From positions 77,455-141,454 of the forward strand of contig JACKKC010000003.1 in assembly GCA_020637615.1 (NCBI GenBank): a stretch of DNA of 64,000 nucleotides, given 5' to 3'. Of the stretch, positions 16,229 through 24,740 are shown one piece after another. This stretch comes from Rhodovulum sp. GTDB lineage: Bacteria > Pseudomonadota > Alphaproteobacteria > Rhodobacterales > Rhodobacteraceae. The notes beneath the pieces are model-generated. The model did not search any database and was not told where the DNA came from. It worked only from the letters and a program-made list of their open reading frames with translations. The position numbers and the translations under genes are program-made. Within the stretch, counting starts at the first letter, position 1. Every line of letters begins with the position of its first letter.

Positions 16229-16257
16229 TTGTCAAAAATAAGTAATTAGCATAATAT
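16229..16257 (+). promoter_or_regulatory. Sigma-70-type promoter in an AT-rich island
   Basis: TTGTCA (16229-16234) and TAATAT (16252-16257) are separated by exactly 17 bases, about 55 bases before the first possible start of the GGDEF-EAL gene. They lie in an AT-rich stretch of roughly 100 bases (16205-16305), in sharp contrast to the surrounding DNA. The remainder of the 15985-16312 gap is GC-rich and shows no gene. Confidence 0.6.
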
Positions 16258-16312
16258 TGACCATATAATAAACCAGCATGCGATAATAATGATCGATTAG
16301 CGCAATGATGCG

Positions 16313-18943
16313 ATGGCTTCCGCGAAGCAGAATTGGCCGAGGTACGTCGTGCTCAGAGTCACACCGCAGATCTCTTCGCTGTCGAGCGAGACCTTCACCC
16401 GCCGGATCGTGATGCCGATGGCCGGCATGATCGTCGTGGCCGTCGGGCTCGTGCTCGCCTTCGTCGTCGTCAGCGCCGATGGGCAGAACCGGCTCGAGGT
16501 TAGCTCCTCCACGAAACTCGCGGAGACCGCCCTCAATGTGAACCAGCGGCAGATGGGCCGGAACCTGCGCGACTACGCCGTCTGGGAGGACGTCTATCAC
16601 AACCTGCACGTCAACGTCGATTTCGACTGGGCGGCGACCGACGGCAATGTGGGCGCGAACATCTACGAAGGGCTCGGCTACGAGATGGCCTTCGTCATCA
16701 ACCCCGAGGGCGAGACGACCTATGCCGTGATCGACGGCATTCCCCAGAAGGCGAACGCGCTCGACTTCCTGCCCGAGGGCCTCGACGGGCTGATCGCGGC
16801 CGGCCGCGCCCAGGTCAAGCCCGTTGTCAGCCTGCTCGAGTCGGGATCCGACGTGCTCATGGTGGCCGTCAATTCCATCCTCCCGCCCTCGATCGACAAG
16901 GCGACCACCGATCCAGCCTCCCTCTCGATGCTGATCTTCGTCAAGCAGCTCGACGAGACCTTCCTCACGCGCATGGGCGACGAATACCTGCTCGAAGGGC
17001 TGCACATCGTCCGCGATCCCGCGCTCCTGCAGCCGGCTTCGGTGCCGTTGATGGATTCCGCGGGAACGATCCTCGCCTATCTGACCTGGACGCCGGCGAC
17101 GCCCGGATACGAGCTGCTGAGCCTGCTCCTGCCGCCGCTCGGGATCGCGATCCTCATCCTCGCGGCCTTCGCCTGGCAGGTGGTCAACAATGCCCGGCGC
17201 TCCACCAGCGCGCTCGAGGATTCCGCCCGCGTCGTGGAATCCTACGCCCAGACGCTTCAGGAGAGCGAGGCGCGCTTCCGCGACGTCGCCGAGGCCTCCT
17301 CGGACTGGATCTGGGAATGCGATCCGGACCTGCGCCTGATCTATTTCTCCGCCCGCTTCTCCGAGGTCACCGGCATCTCGGCGGCCAGCGTGCTCGGCAA
17401 GCCGCTCGAGCAGTTCTTCTCCAGCGACAGCGAGACCGACGGCTGGGCCCAGCTCCTGGAAGGCACGCACGAGCATTCCACCTTCCGCGACCTGCGCTGC
17501 TTCTACCGCGACGTCTCGGGCAACAGCCGCATCTGCCGCCTCGCGGGGCGCCCGATCTTCGACGCCACGCGCGGCTTCATCGGCTACCGCGGCACCGCGA
17601 CCGACATCACCGAGGAGGTCGAGGCCCAGGCCCGGGCCAACCATCTCGCCCTGCACGATGCGCTGACCGGCCTGCCGAACCGCGTGCTGTTCCGCGAGCG
17701 TCTCGACGGCGCCTTCGAGGGCAAGCGGCGCGACACCCAGTGGATCTCGGTGCTCTGCCTCGATCTCGACCATTTCAAGGAGGTCAACGACACGCTCGGC
17801 CACGGCTTCGGCGACGCCCTTCTGGTGAAGGTCGCCGAGCGGCTCCGGCTCTGCGTCCGCCCCGGCGACACCGTCGCGCGGCTCGGCGGCGACGAATTCG
17901 CGATCATCCAGGTCGGCGTCAACGGACCGGACGAGGCGGCCGCCCTCAGCCTGCGCATCGTCGATATCATCAAGGAACCCTTCATCATCGAGGGCCAGGA
18001 GCTGCACATCGGCGTCAGCATCGGCGCGGCGGTCCCCGACGAGACGAACAACGATCCCGACAAGCTGCTCAAATGCGCCGATATCGCGCTCTACCGCGCC
18101 AAGCAGACCGGCCGCGGCACCGTGCGCTTCTTCGAGCCGCGGATGGACAACGAGCTGCAGGCGCGCAAGTCGCTCGAATACGAGATGCGGCACGCCCTCG
18201 GCCGGGAAGAATTCGTGCTCAACTACCAGCCGCTCATCGACCTCAGGACCCAGCGCGTCACTGCGGTCGAGGCCCTGCTGCGCTGGCATCACCCCGAGCA
18301 CGGGCTGGTCTCGCCCGAGATCTTCATCCCGATCGCCGAGAAATGCGGCCTGATCACCCCGATCAGCGAATGGGTGCTGCGCACGGCCTGCACCCAGGTG
18401 CTGAAATGGCCCGACCTCCGCGTGGCGGTGAACCTCTCGCCGGTGCATTTCCGCAGCCGCGAGCTGATCGACACCATCAAGTCGATCCTCAAGGAGACTG
18501 GCCTCGCGCCCGAGCGGCTCGAGCTCGAGATCACCGAAAGCGTGCTCATCAAGGACACCGCCGCGGCGCTCGACATCCTCAATGCGCTCAAGGCGCTGGG
18601 CGTGAACATCGCGATGGACGATTTCGGGACCGGGTACTCGTCGCTGGGCTATCTGAACTCCTTCCCCTTCGACAAGCTCAAGATCGACCGCTCGTTCATC
18701 TCCAGCCTCGAGGACCAGGAGAAGTCCCGCGCCATCGTCCGCTCGGTGCTGTCGCTCGGCGAGAGCCTGCAGATGACCATCACCGCCGAAGGCGTGGAGA
18801 AGATCGAGCAGGTCGAGTTCCTGATGCGCGAGGGCTGCCAGCAGGTACAGGGCTATTACTTCGGGCGCCCCGTGCCGGCGCGCGAGCTGACGGCATTCCT
18901 GAGGAAGTGGAAGGGGTTCGGGATCGAGAACGCCGCAGCCTGA
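16313..18943 (+). CDS. CHASE4-PAS-GGDEF-EAL cyclic-di-GMP protein
   Basis: This is an 876-residue inner-membrane signalling protein. Helix 1 (about 33-54) and helix 2 (about 268-290) flank a periplasmic CHASE4 sensor, marked by LRDYAVWEDVYHNL at 85-98. A PAS domain follows (about 318-435). The GGDEF domain carries an intact GGDEF (525-529) and an RxxD inhibitory site (RPGD 516-519) five residues before it. The EAL domain has EALLRW (653-658), NLSP (707-710), ELEITES, MDDFG (768-772), KLKID and TAEGVE. Both cyclase and phosphodiesterase residues are therefore present. ATG 16313 has no ribosome binding site. GTG 16349 has GAGG six bases upstream and may be the true start, still before helix 1. 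Confidence 0.9.
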   Translation: MASAKQNWPRYVVLRVTPQISSLSSETFTRRIVMPMAGMIVVAVGLVLAFVVVSADGQNRLEVSSSTKLAETALNVNQRQMGRNLRDYAVWEDVYHNLHVNVDFDWAATDGNVGANIYEGLGYEMAFVINPEGETTYAVIDGIPQKANALDFLPEGLDGLIAAGRAQVKPVVSLLESGSDVLMVAVNSILPPSIDKATTDPASLSMLIFVKQLDETFLTRMGDEYLLEGLHIVRDPALLQPASVPLMDSAGTILAYLTWTPATPGYELLSLLLPPLGIAILILAAFAWQVVNNARRSTSALEDSARVVESYAQTLQESEARFRDVAEASSDWIWECDPDLRLIYFSARFSEVTGISAASVLGKPLEQFFSSDSETDGWAQLLEGTHEHSTFRDLRCFYRDVSGNSRICRLAGRPIFDATRGFIGYRGTATDITEEVEAQARANHLALHDALTGLPNRVLFRERLDGAFEGKRRDTQWISVLCLDLDHFKEVNDTLGHGFGDALLVKVAERLRLCVRPGDTVARLGGDEFAIIQVGVNGPDEAAALSLRIVDIIKEPFIIEGQELHIGVSIGAAVPDETNNDPDKLLKCADIALYRAKQTGRGTVRFFEPRMDNELQARKSLEYEMRHALGREEFVLNYQPLIDLRTQRVTAVEALLRWHHPEHGLVSPEIFIPIAEKCGLITPISEWVLRTACTQVLKWPDLRVAVNLSPVHFRSRELIDTIKSILKETGLAPERLELEITESVLIKDTAAALDILNALKALGVNIAMDDFGTGYSSLGYLNSFPFDKLKIDRSFISSLEDQEKSRAIVRSVLSLGESLQMTITAEGVEKIEQVEFLMREGCQQVQGYYFGRPVPARELTAFLRKWKGFGIENAAA

Positions 18944-18973
18944 CCTACGACATTTTCGATTTGGGATTTTGAA

Positions 18974-20218
18974 ATGAGTACGCCTGCCACTCTTTCAGCC
19001 GAGGAAGCGCAAGATTCCGCGCCCCTCCCCTACCTCGGTCGGCTTCGCAGCCAGCCGCGCCCGGCGATACGGACGCGCTCCGAGCCGGTGCTGCTCGACA
19101 CCTTCGCGAGCAGCGAGGCGGTGGTCGCGGATCTCCAGCCCGCCGAGCCGGTGTTCTGCTTCCTTCCGGCCGAGCTGCGCGCGGCGGCGCGGCGCTTCGT
19201 GGCCTTCCCGGGCCGCGTGCTCTACGCGGTGAAATGCAATCCGCACCCCTTCGTGCTGGAGACGCTCTACCGCGAGGGCATCACCGATTTCGACGTGGCC
19301 TCGCTCGACGAGATCAAGCTGATCGGGGGTCTCTTCGAGAAATCCGCCGGCCAGTTCTTCAACAATCCCGCCAAGACCCGGCCGGCAATACGGGTCGGCA
19401 GCGAGGAGCACGGCATCCGCTTCTACACGGCCGATTGCACAGAGGAGGTGGAGAAGATCCTCGACGAGGCCTGTCTCGACGACGACCTGATCGTCGCCGT
19501 GCGGCTCGCAACCGCCGCGAAGGACGCGCGCTACACGCTCACCACCAAGTTCGGCGCGCCGCCCGACGAGGCCGTGCGCATCGTGCAGATGATCAAGGCG
19601 CGCGGGATCAAGGCCGGCGTCTCGTTCCACGTCGGCTCGCAATGCCTCAACCCGAAGTCGTTCAGCACGGCGATCTCGCTGTCGGGCAAGGTGATGCGCA
19701 AGGCGGGCGTCCCGATCAGCGTGCTCAATGTCGGGGGCGGGTTTCCCGCACCCTATCCCGGCGACCGCCTCCCCGACATCAGCGCCTATTTCGCGAATGT
19801 CATGCAGGGGCGGCGTGACATCGACCTCCCCCCGAGCTGCATGCTGCTCTGCGAGCCGGGGCGGAGTCTCGTCGCCACCGCAGGCCGGGTGATCGTCCAG
19901 GTCGTCGTGCGCCGGGACCGGGCGATCTTTCTCAACGACGGCGTCTTCGGCACGCTCCAGGAGCTCGTCAGCCCGCTCGAACGCCGCCCGGTGCGGGTGA
20001 TCCGCCCTTCGGGGCCGGTCTCCGACCGGCTGATGGAGTTCAAGATCTTCGGGCCGACCTGCGATTCCAACGACGTGCTCGGGGCGCCCTTCCTGCTGCC
20101 CGCGGACACCCGCGAGGGAGACTGGATCGAGGTGGACATGATGGGCGCCTACAGCCTCTCGATGCGCACCCGTTTCAACGGCTTTCACACCGACCGCATC
20201 GTCGCGGTCGCATCCTGA
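18974..20218 (+). CDS. Ornithine/lysine decarboxylase-family enzyme (fold III, PLP-dependent)
   Basis: This 414-residue protein is of the alanine-racemase-fold decarboxylase family (eukaryotic-type ODC). The PLP lysine is in YAVKCNPH (Lys87). Other blocks are HVGSQ (219-223), NVGGGFPAPY (phosphate-binding glycines), LCEPGRSLVA (EPGR 294-297) and FGPTCDSNDVL with Cys363, the residue that orients substrate in ODC. It removes CO2 from ornithine to give putrescine, or possibly from lysine or a related amino acid. The N-terminal 35 residues are an extension beyond the usual ODC start. An EamA exporter gene follows 28 bases later, so product export is plausible. Confidence 0.88.
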   Translation: MSTPATLSAEEAQDSAPLPYLGRLRSQPRPAIRTRSEPVLLDTFASSEAVVADLQPAEPVFCFLPAELRAAARRFVAFPGRVLYAVKCNPHPFVLETLYREGITDFDVASLDEIKLIGGLFEKSAGQFFNNPAKTRPAIRVGSEEHGIRFYTADCTEEVEKILDEACLDDDLIVAVRLATAAKDARYTLTTKFGAPPDEAVRIVQMIKARGIKAGVSFHVGSQCLNPKSFSTAISLSGKVMRKAGVPISVLNVGGGFPAPYPGDRLPDISAYFANVMQGRRDIDLPPSCMLLCEPGRSLVATAGRVIVQVVVRRDRAIFLNDGVFGTLQELVSPLERRPVRVIRPSGPVSDRLMEFKIFGPTCDSNDVLGAPFLLPADTREGDWIEVDMMGAYSLSMRTRFNGFHTDRIVAVAS

Positions 20219-20245
20219 CCCATTCGCCCAGCCGGGAGTCAGACC

Positions 20246-21193
20246 ATGCCTTCGTTCCGCTCCTTGGGTTCCGGTTGCTCGAGCCGACTCGTGCCGAGCC
20301 TCATCGGTGCGGTCGGCGTGGTGCTCTGGGCCGCGGAGACCACGCTCATCACCTTCACCACGGCGATCCCGCCGGTGCAGACGGTCGGGCTCGCCTTCGT
20401 CTTCGCCGCGCTCCTGTCGCCGATCGTCTGGTGGCTGACCGGCTCGGGGCCGCGCGAGGCCTTCCGCCTGCCGGCTTCCGTCTGGCTCATCGTCGTGGGC
20501 GCGCTCGTCGGCTACCACGCCTGCATCTATTACGCGACCCAGAAGGCCCCTCCCGCGGCGGCGGCGCTGCTACAGGGCACGACGCCCCTGATGATCGTCC
20601 TGGGCTCGGCGCTCCTGCCCGGCGAGCGCCTGCGCTGGTGGCATGTGGCGGGTGCGACCTTCGGCCTCGGCGGCGTGCTGATGCTAATCGACGGCGGCGG
20701 CGAGTCGCCGGGAAGCTGGCCGGACGCCACCTTCTATCTCAGCCTGATCGGCATCGCCGCGGCGCTCTGGGGGCTCTATGCGATCGTCTCGCGCAGCCAG
20801 CCCGACGTGCCCACCTCGGCGCTCGGGGTCTTCTACGCCGCTTCCGCCGCGATCTGCCTCGCCGCGCATGGCGTGCTGGAGAGCTGGGTGACGCCCACGC
20901 CCTCGGAATGGGCGGCAATCGCCGGGCTCGGCATCCTTCCCATGGGGCTCGCGATCTATTTCTGGGACTTCGGCATCAAGCGCGGCGACATCCAGGCACT
21001 GGGCGCCTTCGCCTATGTGGAGCCCTTCATCGGCGCGATGCTCGTGGCGCTCTTCGCCCAGGGCTATCTCGATCTCTCGCTGCTCCTGCCGGGGATCCTG
21101 GTGATCGGCGGCGCCGTGCTCGCGAGCGCCAGCCTCTGGAACAGCGAGGAGCCGGACCCGGGCGCCGCCGCGCTGGAGCCCTCGCCGGAATAG
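20246..21193 (+). CDS. EamA/DMT-family transporter
   Basis: This is a 315-residue protein with ten predicted membrane helices in two homologous EamA halves (first half about 18-145, second about 160-295). The halves show the usual internal motifs: QKAPPAAAALLQGTTPLM at the end of the first, and ALGAFAYVEPFIGAMLVAL at the end of the second. DMT proteins export amino acids, amines or metabolites. It lies 28 bases after the decarboxylase gene in the same direction and probably shares its transcript, which suggests export of the amine or of a related amino acid. The C-terminus is acidic. Confidence 0.85.
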   Translation: MPSFRSLGSGCSSRLVPSLIGAVGVVLWAAETTLITFTTAIPPVQTVGLAFVFAALLSPIVWWLTGSGPREAFRLPASVWLIVVGALVGYHACIYYATQKAPPAAAALLQGTTPLMIVLGSALLPGERLRWWHVAGATFGLGGVLMLIDGGGESPGSWPDATFYLSLIGIAAALWGLYAIVSRSQPDVPTSALGVFYAASAAICLAAHGVLESWVTPTPSEWAAIAGLGILPMGLAIYFWDFGIKRGDIQALGAFAYVEPFIGAMLVALFAQGYLDLSLLLPGILVIGGAVLASASLWNSEEPDPGAAALEPSPE

Positions 21194-21231
21194 CCTCCTC
21201 CTCCGCGAACGCAGCCCCTGCCGCGCCCCGG

Positions 21232-22236
21232 TCAGCGCCCGAAGGCGTATTGCGTGTGCTGGCGATAGGTCTCGCCGGGGCGCAGCAGCGCGGAGGGAAA
21301 GCCGGGGTGGTTCGGCGCGTCGGGCCAGACCTGTGGCTCCAGCGCGATGCCCGCGAAGGCGCCGATGCGCCGGCCGTCGACGCCCGGCACCGGCACGTCG
21401 AGCAGGGCGCCGTCATAGACCTGCAGGCCGGGCTCGGTGCTGCGCAGTTCGAGGCCGACGCCCGAGGCCGGGCTGGAGAGACGAGCGACCGGACGAAGCG
21501 CGCCGCGCGCCTCGGCGATGCAGTAATTGTGGTCGATGACCGGGCCGCCGCCGTCGGGCTGGCGGATCGGCCGCGGCGACCGGAAATCGAACCTGGTGCC
21601 CGCGACCGGCAGGACGGCCCCGGTCGGGATCATCTCCGCATCCACGGGCGTGTGGCGCTCGGCCAGCACCTGCAACCGGTGGTCGAGCACATCGCCGCTG
21701 TCGTCGAGCACGAAATAGCTGTGATGGGCGAGGTTGCAGAGCGTCGGCCGGTCGGTCGTCGCCTCGTAGACGATATCGAGCACGCCCCCGTCGCGCAGGC
21801 CGAACGTGGCGCCGATGGCGATGCGGCCGGGAAATCCCATATGGCCGTCGGTCAGCACGATCTCGAAGCGCGCCGAGGCGGCATCCCGTCCGACCAGCCG
21901 CCAGAGCCGCTTGCCGCAGCCGTCGCTGCCGCCGTGCAGCGCATGCTTGCCGAGATAGTTGCGGTCGAGCTGGCAGGCCCTGCCTCCGATCACCGCGCGG
22001 CCATGGGCGATGCGGTTGGCGCAGCGGCCGGCGGTGGCGCCGAAATGGCGCGAATGCGCGAGATAGGCGCCGATATCTGGCAGGCCCAGGATCAGCGCCG
22101 GCCCATGGCCGTCCAGCCGCAGGTCCTGCAGCACCGCGCCCCAGGTCAGGACGGTCGCGCTCAGCCCGCCCCCGGTCAGCCGGACCGCCTCGACCTCGCT
22201 TCCGTCAGGCAGGCGCCCGAAGGCGGTCACGTTCAT
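21232..22236 (-). CDS. Aldose 1-epimerase (mutarotase, GalM family)
   Basis: This 334-residue protein is of the GalM family, which interconverts alpha and beta anomers of sugars. Blocks include GGLSATVLTWGAVLQDL, HFGATAGRCANRIAHGR (about 71-87), NLAHHSYFVLDD (the catalytic His pair) and DHNYCI (catalytic-site Asp/His region). A Glu in IALEPQVWPDAPNHPGFPS near the C-terminus is the expected general base. ATG overlaps the stop of the upstream Gfo/Idh/MocA gene (ATGA), making it the last gene of the five-gene sugar operon. It would supply the anomer needed by the isomerase or the dehydrogenase-like enzyme. Confidence 0.88.
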   Translation of the reverse strand: MNVTAFGRLPDGSEVEAVRLTGGGLSATVLTWGAVLQDLRLDGHGPALILGLPDIGAYLAHSRHFGATAGRCANRIAHGRAVIGGRACQLDRNYLGKHALHGGSDGCGKRLWRLVGRDAASARFEIVLTDGHMGFPGRIAIGATFGLRDGGVLDIVYEATTDRPTLCNLAHHSYFVLDDSGDVLDHRLQVLAERHTPVDAEMIPTGAVLPVAGTRFDFRSPRPIRQPDGGGPVIDHNYCIAEARGALRPVARLSSPASGVGLELRSTEPGLQVYDGALLDVPVPGVDGRRIGAFAGIALEPQVWPDAPNHPGFPSALLRPGETYRQHTQYAFGR

Positions 22237-23363
22237 CCCACACGCGCCGCGCTTGCCGCCGGCGCGGGATCGGCGCGAAGCTCGATCGGCTTCCGCTGGC
22301 GGGCGCTCGCCTCGGCGGCCTCGCCCACCAGCACCGACCAATAGCCGTCGACCAGCCCGACCTCGGGCGCGCCCTGCCCGCGGCGCACCAGGTCGAGGAA
22401 GCGCTGGTGCTGGTAGAAGGTCGAGCCGTGATGGTCGCCGGCGCGCAGGATCTCCTCGTCCACATGCACGATTTCGCGCCGCTCCGCCTTCTCCAGCCGG
22501 TCGGAGATGGCGATCTCGGCATGGCGCTCGCGCCGGTCGCGGGTGAAGCGGGACGGCCCGGGCACGAAGGCATCCACCCGGGCCCTGTCGCCGGTCACCG
22601 AGATCACCTCCTGCCAGTAGCTGCCCTCGGCGAACATGCAGAGATCGAGCATGGCGCGCGTGCCGTTGTCGAAATCGATGGTCACGAAGGCATTGTCGAG
22701 GATGTCGGGCTCGACATCGGCGTAGCGCTCCTCCTTGTGGTTCACGTCCGCCCCGGCAGAGGCATAGACCCGCACGGGGTCGGCCCGCAGCACCAGCCGC
22801 ATCAGGTCGAAGAAATGGCAGCATTTCTCGACCAGCGTGCCGCCGGTGCGCGCGTTGAAGCGGTTCCAGTCGCCGACCTTCTTCAGGAAGGGGAAGCGGT
22901 GCTCGCGCACCGACATCATCCGGGGCGTGCCGGCGGTCCCGGCATGGACCTCCTGGATCAGCCGCGCCACCGGCGGCATGTAGCGGTATTCCATCGCCAC
23001 CCAGACCGGCGCCGCGCGCCCCTCGGCGAGCCGCATCAGCTCGCGGCATTCCGACGCGCGGATCGCGAGCGGCTTCTCGCAGATGATCGGCCGGGAGGTC
23101 GCCAGCACGTCCTTCATCATCGCGAAATGCAGGTCGTTCGGCGCGGCGATCAGATAGGCGTCGCAGAGATCGGCCGCGAGCATCGCCCGATAATCCTCGA
23201 AAGTGCGGACCGGCCCGCCGGCCAGATCCGCGGCCAGCGCCCGCATGCCCGCGTCGGGATCGGCGAGCGCGGCGACCTCGGCCCCCTCCAGAAGCGCGAC
23301 GTTGCGGATATGCTCCTGCCCCATCATGCCGGCGCCGACGAGGCCGTAACGGATCGTGCTCAT
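22233..23363 (-). CDS. Gfo/Idh/MocA family protein of the sugar operon
   Basis: This is a 376-residue NAD(P)-binding protein. The Rossmann start is IRYGLVGAGMMGQEHIRN, with LIAAPNDLHFAMM and the signature IICEKPLAIR (catalytic Lys). The second domain has EYRYMPP, GGTLVEKCCHFFDLMR (the relay-His region) and NAFVTIDFDNGTRAMLDL. Family members are inositol or sugar dehydrogenases. A branch of the family works as NAD-dependent glycosidases (GH109, GH188), so hydrolysis of a glycoside is also possible. It is coupled by ATGA overlaps to the isomerase gene before it and the mutarotase after it. It is a different subfamily from the protein at 14830-15984. Confidence 0.85.
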   Translation of the reverse strand: MSTIRYGLVGAGMMGQEHIRNVALLEGAEVAALADPDAGMRALAADLAGGPVRTFEDYRAMLAADLCDAYLIAAPNDLHFAMMKDVLATSRPIICEKPLAIRASECRELMRLAEGRAAPVWVAMEYRYMPPVARLIQEVHAGTAGTPRMMSVREHRFPFLKKVGDWNRFNARTGGTLVEKCCHFFDLMRLVLRADPVRVYASAGADVNHKEERYADVEPDILDNAFVTIDFDNGTRAMLDLCMFAEGSYWQEVISVTGDRARVDAFVPGPSRFTRDRRERHAEIAISDRLEKAERREIVHVDEEILRAGDHHGSTFYQHQRFLDLVRRGQGAPEVGLVDGYWSVLVGEAAEASARQRKPIELRADPAPAASAARVG

Positions 23364-24739
23364 GCCTGTTCCACGAGATTGATGACGGGAAGATCGAAAC
23401 TCGTCGCGAGGCGCGCGAGCGCCGCGGCATGGTCGCCGTAGGCGAGCGCCATGTGATGCTCGAGCCCGCTGTCGATGACCCGCGACAGCACCGCGCGCGC
23501 CGGCGCGTCGAACCGGAGCGTGCCGGAGGTGCCGGTGAACGCCATCGGGCGCTCGAGCATCTCCCCGGTCGCGAGCACCAGCTTCGGCACGCCGCGGGCC
23601 TGGCTGAGGCGCAGGAAGGTCACGCGCCCCGGCCTGAGCGGGAATTCGTAGAGCAGCGGCATGCGGCGGTTGGTGTGGATCGTCCCGCGCGCCGCGGTAC
23701 CGGCCATCGAGCGCGGCGCCTGGCCGCAGTGCCAGACCACGGCGCTGTCGTCCTCCGGGTCGAGGTCGACGAGATCGACGAGGAAGACCGGCGCGTCGGC
23801 GATGCGCTGCAGCGCGAGCTGGCTCAGCGCGCCCCAGACATCGGCCTCGCAGGCGCAGGGCACGCGCGCCTCGCCCTGCATCGCCACCGGGCCGCAGACC
23901 GCGCCGCCGTATTCGGTGAAGGCCTCGGGCCAGCAGCGGATCGCGAAGGCGTCGAGATCCCGGCGCGCGCGGATCTGGTCGAGCGCGAGCTTAAGGCGCA
24001 GCGAGCGGTCGAGCTCGGCCTGGTCGAGCGCGTCGACCCCCGCGAGCCCGGCCGCAATGCCGGCGCGCAGCGCCGCGACCGGCGCAGGATCGGCGGCGCG
24101 GGCGGTCTCGAAGAGCTCGGCGAGCTCCAATTCCTCGACTTCGGCGCCGAAGCGGCGCGCGACCTCCGCGGCATCGTAGCGGCAGGTGTCGAAGCCATCT
24201 GGCGCGGCGCCGATGCGGGCGATGCGCAACCCGTCGAGGATCGGCTCCGGCAGCGGCTCGGCCGCGGCGGAGGCGCCCTCGATCGGCGCGACCGCGCGCG
24301 CGCCGGCGAGCAGCGCCGCCAGATCGGCCTCGATCCCAGGCGCGTCGGGATCGGCGTAGAGCCACCCGAAGCCGCGCCGCCGCAGCCCGAGCGCATGGCT
24401 CGCGAGATTGAGCCCGCAGAAGGCATTGAGCCGCAGCCGCCCCCCTGCCCGCGGCTCGCGCGGCGCCCAGATCGCCAGCGGCGCCTCGACTGCCCCGGCG
24501 ACCTCGGCGACGAAACCCGCATCGGTGAAGGTGACCTGCGCGACGAGCACGAGATCCGGCGCCCCCGCGCGCAGCGCCTCGAGCGCGGCACGATTGGCAG
24601 CGGCGTCCATCAGGAGGCCGCGCGACCCGAGGATCTCGTGCCCGGTGGCATCGAGCCGGGCGAGCATGCCCGCGAGCTTTTCTTCGGCGAGACCGAGGTC
24701 GAAGGTCGGCCGCGCCAGGGCCAGAAGGCCGATCCTCAT
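23360..24739 (-). CDS. FucI/AraA-like sugar isomerase
   Basis: This is a 459-residue protein of the L-fucose isomerase-related group (COG2407-like), which converts an aldose to its ketose with a divalent metal. Recognisable blocks are AFCGLNLASHALGLRRRGF (about 112-130), FAIRCWPEAFTEYGG, VPCACEADVWGAL (Glu and Asp metal ligands), and DSAVVWHCGQAPRSM with its His. The C-terminal part has SGLEHHMALAYGD. It is shorter than FucI (about 590) because it lacks extra domains. In the operon it sits between the aldolase and the Gfo/Idh/MocA gene, so it likely makes the ketose that the PfkB protein phosphorylates. The substrate is not determined. Confidence 0.8.
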   Translation of the reverse strand: MRIGLLALARPTFDLGLAEEKLAGMLARLDATGHEILGSRGLLMDAAANRAALEALRAGAPDLVLVAQVTFTDAGFVAEVAGAVEAPLAIWAPREPRAGGRLRLNAFCGLNLASHALGLRRRGFGWLYADPDAPGIEADLAALLAGARAVAPIEGASAAAEPLPEPILDGLRIARIGAAPDGFDTCRYDAAEVARRFGAEVEELELAELFETARAADPAPVAALRAGIAAGLAGVDALDQAELDRSLRLKLALDQIRARRDLDAFAIRCWPEAFTEYGGAVCGPVAMQGEARVPCACEADVWGALSQLALQRIADAPVFLVDLVDLDPEDDSAVVWHCGQAPRSMAGTAARGTIHTNRRMPLLYEFPLRPGRVTFLRLSQARGVPKLVLATGEMLERPMAFTGTSGTLRFDAPARAVLSRVIDSGLEHHMALAYGDHAAALARLATSFDLPVINLVEQA

Positions 24740-24740
24740 G

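Noticed and set aside
16232..18448. Minus-strand open frame of 738 residues opposite the GGDEF-EAL gene
   Set aside because: Antisense shadow; the sense frame has intact GGDEF and EAL motifs.
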